From: an uncultured Oscillospiraceae bacterium | GTDB lineage: Bacteria > Bacillota > Clostridia > Oscillospirales > Acutalibacteraceae | DNA: 25,584 nucleotides | Assembly (NCBI GenBank): GCA_900543555.1 | Contig: UQRL01000035.1 | Location: 1 to 25,584, forward strand | Direction of reading: 5' to 3' | Translations under genes and position numbers: made by a program | Part shown: piece after piece, positions 22,929 through 25,584 of the stretch | Layout of the letters: every line of letters begins with the position of its first letter | Position numbering within the stretch: position 1 is the stretch's first letter | Notes under the pieces: generated by a model | Database searches by the model: none | The model's input: the letters and a program-made list of their open reading frames with translations, nothing else | Told to the model about the DNA's origin: nothing

Positions 22929-23834
22929 ATGGAAAATATATTCATTAACGCTTGCGATTTTGATCAAGCAGTATACTGCACTGCATTGTTTCCTGACGTT
23001 AATCTATCTGATCCAAACCACACTTTAGCGCTATATCACTACACCAATCAAGAAACATACGAGCGCTATATCTATCATCCCGAAAAAAATCAATTGGAAC
23101 TTCGTTTGACAAACATTACAATGTTTCTCGATGATAGAGAGGGATATCATATTTTTCCTCTATTGTATAAACTCTTTGCGGAATGCCAGAATGATGGTAC
23201 AATTGATTCAGCAGTTCACAAGCAACTAGCCCAAGAGTTAAAGATTTGTGAAAACCGCTTCCGTCAATTAGGCCGGTGGTATGTGCTCTCTTTTTCCAGA
23301 GAAAGTAACTGCCAATACTTAAAAGAGAACTACGCCTGCAAAAAAGGGAACCCCGGTGTTATTTTAGGATTACAGACTCATTGTCTGGTAGATACAGCTA
23401 GTCAAAATTCAGGTTTTTTCCCTGATTGTGCAGAAAAGCGCGCTTTCAAAGATGACTTCCCTACAGCTTTCCTTCGTGATGTCCTGTACGATGAATGTTT
23501 GATCAAAGATTTTATCCACAATGCTATTGGGTGCATCTATACCTTTCGCAACCAAATTGGTACATCGCATTTTTCTCTCCAACATTTTGTGCAAACCTTG
23601 GTTGATGCTTACCGGTTATACTTTAAAGATTCCCATTTTGATAAAGAAAAGGAAACCCGGCTGATTGTAGATGGAAATACCGTTCAAAACTACCCAGATG
23701 TTTATTCATTTTCCTCTTACTACACGCCTCATCCCGCACAGGATGAACAAAAAAGCTACCTGTACCTATATCTGAACGATTGTTCCCTATATCACGTTGA
23801 GCACGTGGCATCACAGATATGCTCTTGCGACTAG
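22929..23834 (+). CDS. DUF2971-like protein, cargo gene, function unknown
   Basis: Soluble protein of 301 residues. ATG 22929, GAGG about 9-11 nt upstream (weak). I see parts of the DUF2971 pattern: LALYHYTNQETYERYIYHPEKNQLELRLTNITMFLDDREG at about residues 32-70 (usual form: LYHYTS..., later NDP.E), RWYVLSFSRES at about 118-128, GVILGLQ, and near the C-terminus FKDSHFDKEKETRLIVDG (usual form: E-x-R-L-I). The family has no established function; the LYHYT start recalls ADP-ribosyltransferase-like folds, but that is only a guess. It is AT-rich, faces opposite to integrase and relaxase, and is flanked by the two 96-bp repeats. A defence or addiction role is inferred from place only. Confidence 0.75.
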   Translation: MENIFINACDFDQAVYCTALFPDVNLSDPNHTLALYHYTNQETYERYIYHPEKNQLELRLTNITMFLDDREGYHIFPLLYKLFAECQNDGTIDSAVHKQLAQELKICENRFRQLGRWYVLSFSRESNCQYLKENYACKKGNPGVILGLQTHCLVDTASQNSGFFPDCAEKRAFKDDFPTAFLRDVLYDECLIKDFIHNAIGCIYTFRNQIGTSHFSLQHFVQTLVDAYRLYFKDSHFDKEKETRLIVDGNTVQNYPDVYSFSSYYTPHPAQDEQKSYLYLYLNDCSLYHVEHVASQICSCD

Positions 23835-23850
23835 ACCTAACACTTTACTG

Positions 23851-23907
23851 TCAGTTATCCGTTCTCCGAAAGACATTGCCGTTTGTTATGAGTTGTTTTT
23901 GCGGCAT
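23851..23907 (-). pseudogene. Probable remnant of a second integrase gene (first 18 codons)
   Basis: An ATG at 23907 with GGGAGG 11 nt upstream opens 18 codons, MPQKQLITNGNVFRRTDN, then TGA. The intact integrase begins MAKKRANGEGSIRKRKDG; the G-N-V-F-R-R-x-D pattern is common at integrase N-termini. The flank also matches: both have a GGTGG...CCTCC...TTCAACCACCA block, and the start codon is 84 nt (here) or 86 nt (intact gene) from the 96-bp repeat. The frame stops just behind the cargo gene, so the rest was probably lost or replaced. Confidence 0.5.
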
Positions 23908-23991
23908 AGTTGGTGGTTCCTCCCTTCAGATTGCTTTTCAACCACCACTGGATAGCTGGGGCCTATGTCCAGACCTATGTTTCACACTGGG

Positions 23992-24087
23992 CGGAGAAAA
24001 ATTTTCCCGCCTTTTGGTGGATTTGCACCTGCCTGGGGCGGGGAGTTTTCAAAATCTCTTTTCTTTGTTTATGCGGCGCAGTTTTTG
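23992..24087. repeat. 96-bp direct repeat, copy B
   Basis: Second copy of the element at 22716-22811, 4 mismatches in 96. It lies 35 nt beyond the relaxase stop and would act as a relaxase terminator on the minus strand (CCCCGCC...GGCGGGA then AAATTTTTC). The mismatches fall in the hairpin loop, in an unpaired segment, or as a G-U pair. Confidence 0.92.
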
Positions 24088-24122
24088 AGGTGGGGTGTAC
24101 TGGTGATAGGCAGAGAAAAAAC

Positions 24123-25148
24123 TCACATGGACATCCCGAAACTGTAGCCCTCATCTTCCTCAAAGCTCTCGATATTCTCCAGCCGCTGACCGTGGGCCAG
24201 TTTCTTGAGGGCCTCACGTTGCCGCTGTTTGCTCTCTGTCCACTCAGGAATGGTCGGCGGGTCCGGCACGTCCATGGCCTGCCCCAGGTAACGGGTCAGG
24301 GCTTCGGCGTTGTAGGAAACCTCGGACAGCCAGCCGTAGAGAGGTTCTTCCCCGCCGGGTTCAAAATTGGTAAGCTGCCGGTAGAGGAACAGATATTCCA
24401 GGTTGTCCTTGAGAAAGGTTTCATCGTGCAGGCTGCTGTCCCGGCAGCGATAACCCTCCGGCGTGATGAAGGTGATGTGCTTTCGGTTGGCCGACCACTT
24501 CACTTGGTAGCCCTCCCGCTCCAGGTAGTCGATAAAACTCTCCTTGGCCTCCGCTTCGTGCAGGGCCTGGTTGAGCACAAAAACCAGCTCCAGCTTCCAG
24601 CTCTCTCCGCGAAGTCCGGCTTGATATTCTCCTGGCTCCATGCGCTTTTTGCGACTACGCTTCTGCGGTTTTGGCAGGACACTCAGGTGGTACTTCGTAC
24701 AAATTTGGTCGTTCACGTCCCGGTGGTGCTGCAAGTCTGCTGCGTTTTGGTGGAGTTTCCTGCCGTCTACACAGCTCACCGAGTTGACAATCAGGTGGTT
24801 ATGCAGGTGGCCGGTATCCACATGGGTGGCGACCAACACTTCAAAGTCCGAGAATTCTTTTTCCGCAAGTTCCACCCCTATGGAGTTGGCCATCTGCGGA
24901 AACAGCCGATCCCCCTCCGCAAAAGATTGCACGAAGTGATAAAACTGACGCCCCTCTGTTTTGTGAAAGCGTTTCTTCGTGGTGAGGAATTCGATATAGG
25001 AGGACTGGGGCACGCAGTTATGACCCGCCACTAGTGAGATGCCACGCCACTGGGTTTTCTCATCCTGGGCCACATATTGCATCGCGCCTAGCATAGCTCC
25101 ACGGGTCTGCTTCACGTTACGGATCGCTATGAATGTTGCCACGGTCAT
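24123..25148 (-). CDS. MOBP-type relaxase (MobA/VirD2-like)
   Basis: Conjugative relaxase of 341 residues that would nick the element at oriT and stay bound to the 5' end. Motif I tyrosine is probably Tyr25 in AMQYVAQDEKT. Motif II-like YHFVQSF and the metal site HVDTGHLHNHLIVNSVSC (His109, His114, His116, His118) follow. The C-terminal part (ESFIDYLEREGYQVKWSANRKHITFITPEGYRCRDSSL) is typical for relaxases of clostridial mobile elements. It is somewhat short but seems complete. ATG 25148 overlaps the MobC stop (ATGA), so the two are translationally coupled. No coupling protein or secretion genes are visible, so mobilization would depend on a helper. Confidence 0.92.
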   Translation of the reverse strand: MTVATFIAIRNVKQTRGAMLGAMQYVAQDEKTQWRGISLVAGHNCVPQSSYIEFLTTKKRFHKTEGRQFYHFVQSFAEGDRLFPQMANSIGVELAEKEFSDFEVLVATHVDTGHLHNHLIVNSVSCVDGRKLHQNAADLQHHRDVNDQICTKYHLSVLPKPQKRSRKKRMEPGEYQAGLRGESWKLELVFVLNQALHEAEAKESFIDYLEREGYQVKWSANRKHITFITPEGYRCRDSSLHDETFLKDNLEYLFLYRQLTNFEPGGEEPLYGWLSEVSYNAEALTRYLGQAMDVPDPPTIPEWTESKQRQREALKKLAHGQRLENIESFEEDEGYSFGMSM

Positions 25149-25456
25149 TCCACCTCCCAGTAAATTTCCTCCATGAGTCCATAGAGATTCGTGTAAGCCT
25201 CGGTGAAATTTTCGGCGTCCACCAGGGTGATGCGGCCCATGTTGGCCAACTTTGTCAGCTGGTTCAAGTTGCGGCCCTGGGCTTTCAGCTCGGATAAAAT
25301 GGGTGCCAACTCATCCGTCTGTCGGACATTTTTACCCAGGGCGCACTTCACGATGTAGTCGGTGACGGTCATGTTTGCCCGCTGTGCTTTGCGTTCAATG
25401 GCAGCTTTTTCAGCTGGGGTCATCCTGGCGGTAAGGATGGCAGTTTTCTTTTTCAC
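25145..25456 (-). CDS. mobC: MobC-type relaxosome accessory protein
   Basis: DNA-binding helper of about 103 residues that opens oriT for the relaxase. The N-terminal ribbon-helix-helix-like part is KKTAILTARMTPAEKAAIERKAQRANMTVTDYIVKCALG; the MobC signature is LSELKAQGRNLNQLTKLANMGRITLVD. I prefer the GTG at 25456 because AAAGGAG lies 8 nt upstream, although an in-frame GTG at 25462 is also open. Its TGA overlaps the relaxase ATG. Confidence 0.88.
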   Translation of the reverse strand: MKKKTAILTARMTPAEKAAIERKAQRANMTVTDYIVKCALGKNVRQTDELAPILSELKAQGRNLNQLTKLANMGRITLVDAENFTEAYTNLYGLMEEIYWEVE

Positions 25457-25462
25457 GGGCAC

Positions 25463-25584
25463 TTCTCCTTTCCCTTTTTTCTGCTCTCTTTTTCTGCATA
25501 ATGCCCTTGACCTTGCCCTCCAAAACTCCCCCTGCAGGGGGCCGGGGGGGTGCCGGGCAGTGCCCGGCGAGTGCGGCCGGCGTA
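25463..25584. other. Probable oriT region of the mobilizable element
   Basis: Non-coding DNA upstream of mobC, cut by the window edge. It holds a perfect 14-bp palindrome CCCCCTGCAGGGGG (25528-25541), a run of seven G (25544-25550), and a perfect hairpin GCCGGGC-AGT-GCCCGGC (25552-25568). Position next to mobC-relaxase and stem structure fit an origin of transfer. I do not recognize a known nick sequence. Confidence 0.5.

Larger units (their letters stand above)
19940..25584. mobile_element. Candidate integrative mobilizable element (right end outside the window)
   Basis: A tyrosine integrase, MOBP relaxase, MobC and an oriT-like region lie in a compact array, with two AT-rich cargo genes unlike the GC-rich chromosome to the left. 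No replication or type IV secretion gene is seen, so it would need a helper. The left boundary is uncertain: the tRNA-fMet 3' end is one candidate attachment site, the inverted-repeat block at 21200-21420 another. No second copy of the tRNA 3' end exists in the window. Confidence 0.6.

Noticed and set aside
23910..25034. Plus-strand open frame of 374 codons opposite the relaxase
   Set aside because: It is the antisense shadow of the relaxase and of repeat B; the relaxase strand has the recognizable motifs, the start overlap with mobC and a ribosome site.
20948..25584. CRISPR array or restriction system in the mobile region
   Set aside because: No series of regularly spaced repeats and no cas, methylase or endonuclease motif is seen; the only repeats are the single 96-bp pair and short inverted boxes.

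Overview
The window reads as the chromosome of a GC-rich, low-oxygen-lifestyle Firmicute, most likely a gut Clostridia/Oscillospiraceae-type organism. The hprK-PHP-murB-rapZ-whiA-dnaE-pfkA gene string, the strong AGGAGG-type ribosome binding sites, and gene families such as TIGR04076, DUF2200 and a BlaI-type regulator all fit this. The species cannot be named from sequence alone.

Layout. (1) 1-8.4 kb is ordinary accessory/housekeeping chromosome: the tail of a GyrI-like effector-binding protein, mutY (-), then a plus-strand series: a GDSL/SGNH esterase, a P-loop kinase-like protein paired with a sucrose-phosphorylase-family enzyme (GH13_18), a TIGR04076 protein, a DUF2200 protein, an MFS transporter and sfsA. 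(2) 8.4-9.4 kb holds a small Zn-ribbon protein (-) and an orphan BlaI/CopY-type repressor (+). (3) 9.35-19.7 kb is one long minus-strand cluster, read from a promoter near 19.7 kb: hprK, PHP-domain phosphoesterase, murB, rapZ, a zeta-toxin-like kinase, whiA, a single-pass membrane protein, dnaE and finally pfkA (which also has its own promoter). It joins carbon-catabolite sensing, cell-wall precursor synthesis, amino-sugar sensing, division control, replication and glycolysis. The yvcK/gluP gene that usually lies between rapZ and whiA is absent; the zeta-like kinase occupies that place.

(4) At 19.86 kb is an initiator tRNA-fMet with its own promoter and terminator. Right of it the composition changes and the rest of the window looks like an integrative mobilizable element that runs off the right edge: an AT-rich MccF-like S66 peptidase, a 0.5-kb intergenic block rich in hairpins and inverted repeats, a tyrosine integrase, an AT-rich DUF2971-like cargo gene, a MOBP-type relaxase, MobC, and a probable oriT.

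The most notable structure is in region 4. The AT-rich cargo gene (22929-23834) is bracketed by two 96-bp direct repeats that differ at only four positions. The right-hand copy is followed by an 18-codon remnant that looks like the start of a second integrase: its start codon is 84 nt from the repeat, against 86 nt for the intact integrase. This suggests that the cargo gene sits in a duplicated relaxase-integrase junction, i.e. a cargo slot. The second item of interest is the zeta-like, potentially UDP-sugar-phosphorylating, kinase inside the murB/rapZ cell-wall operon with no antitoxin gene visible.
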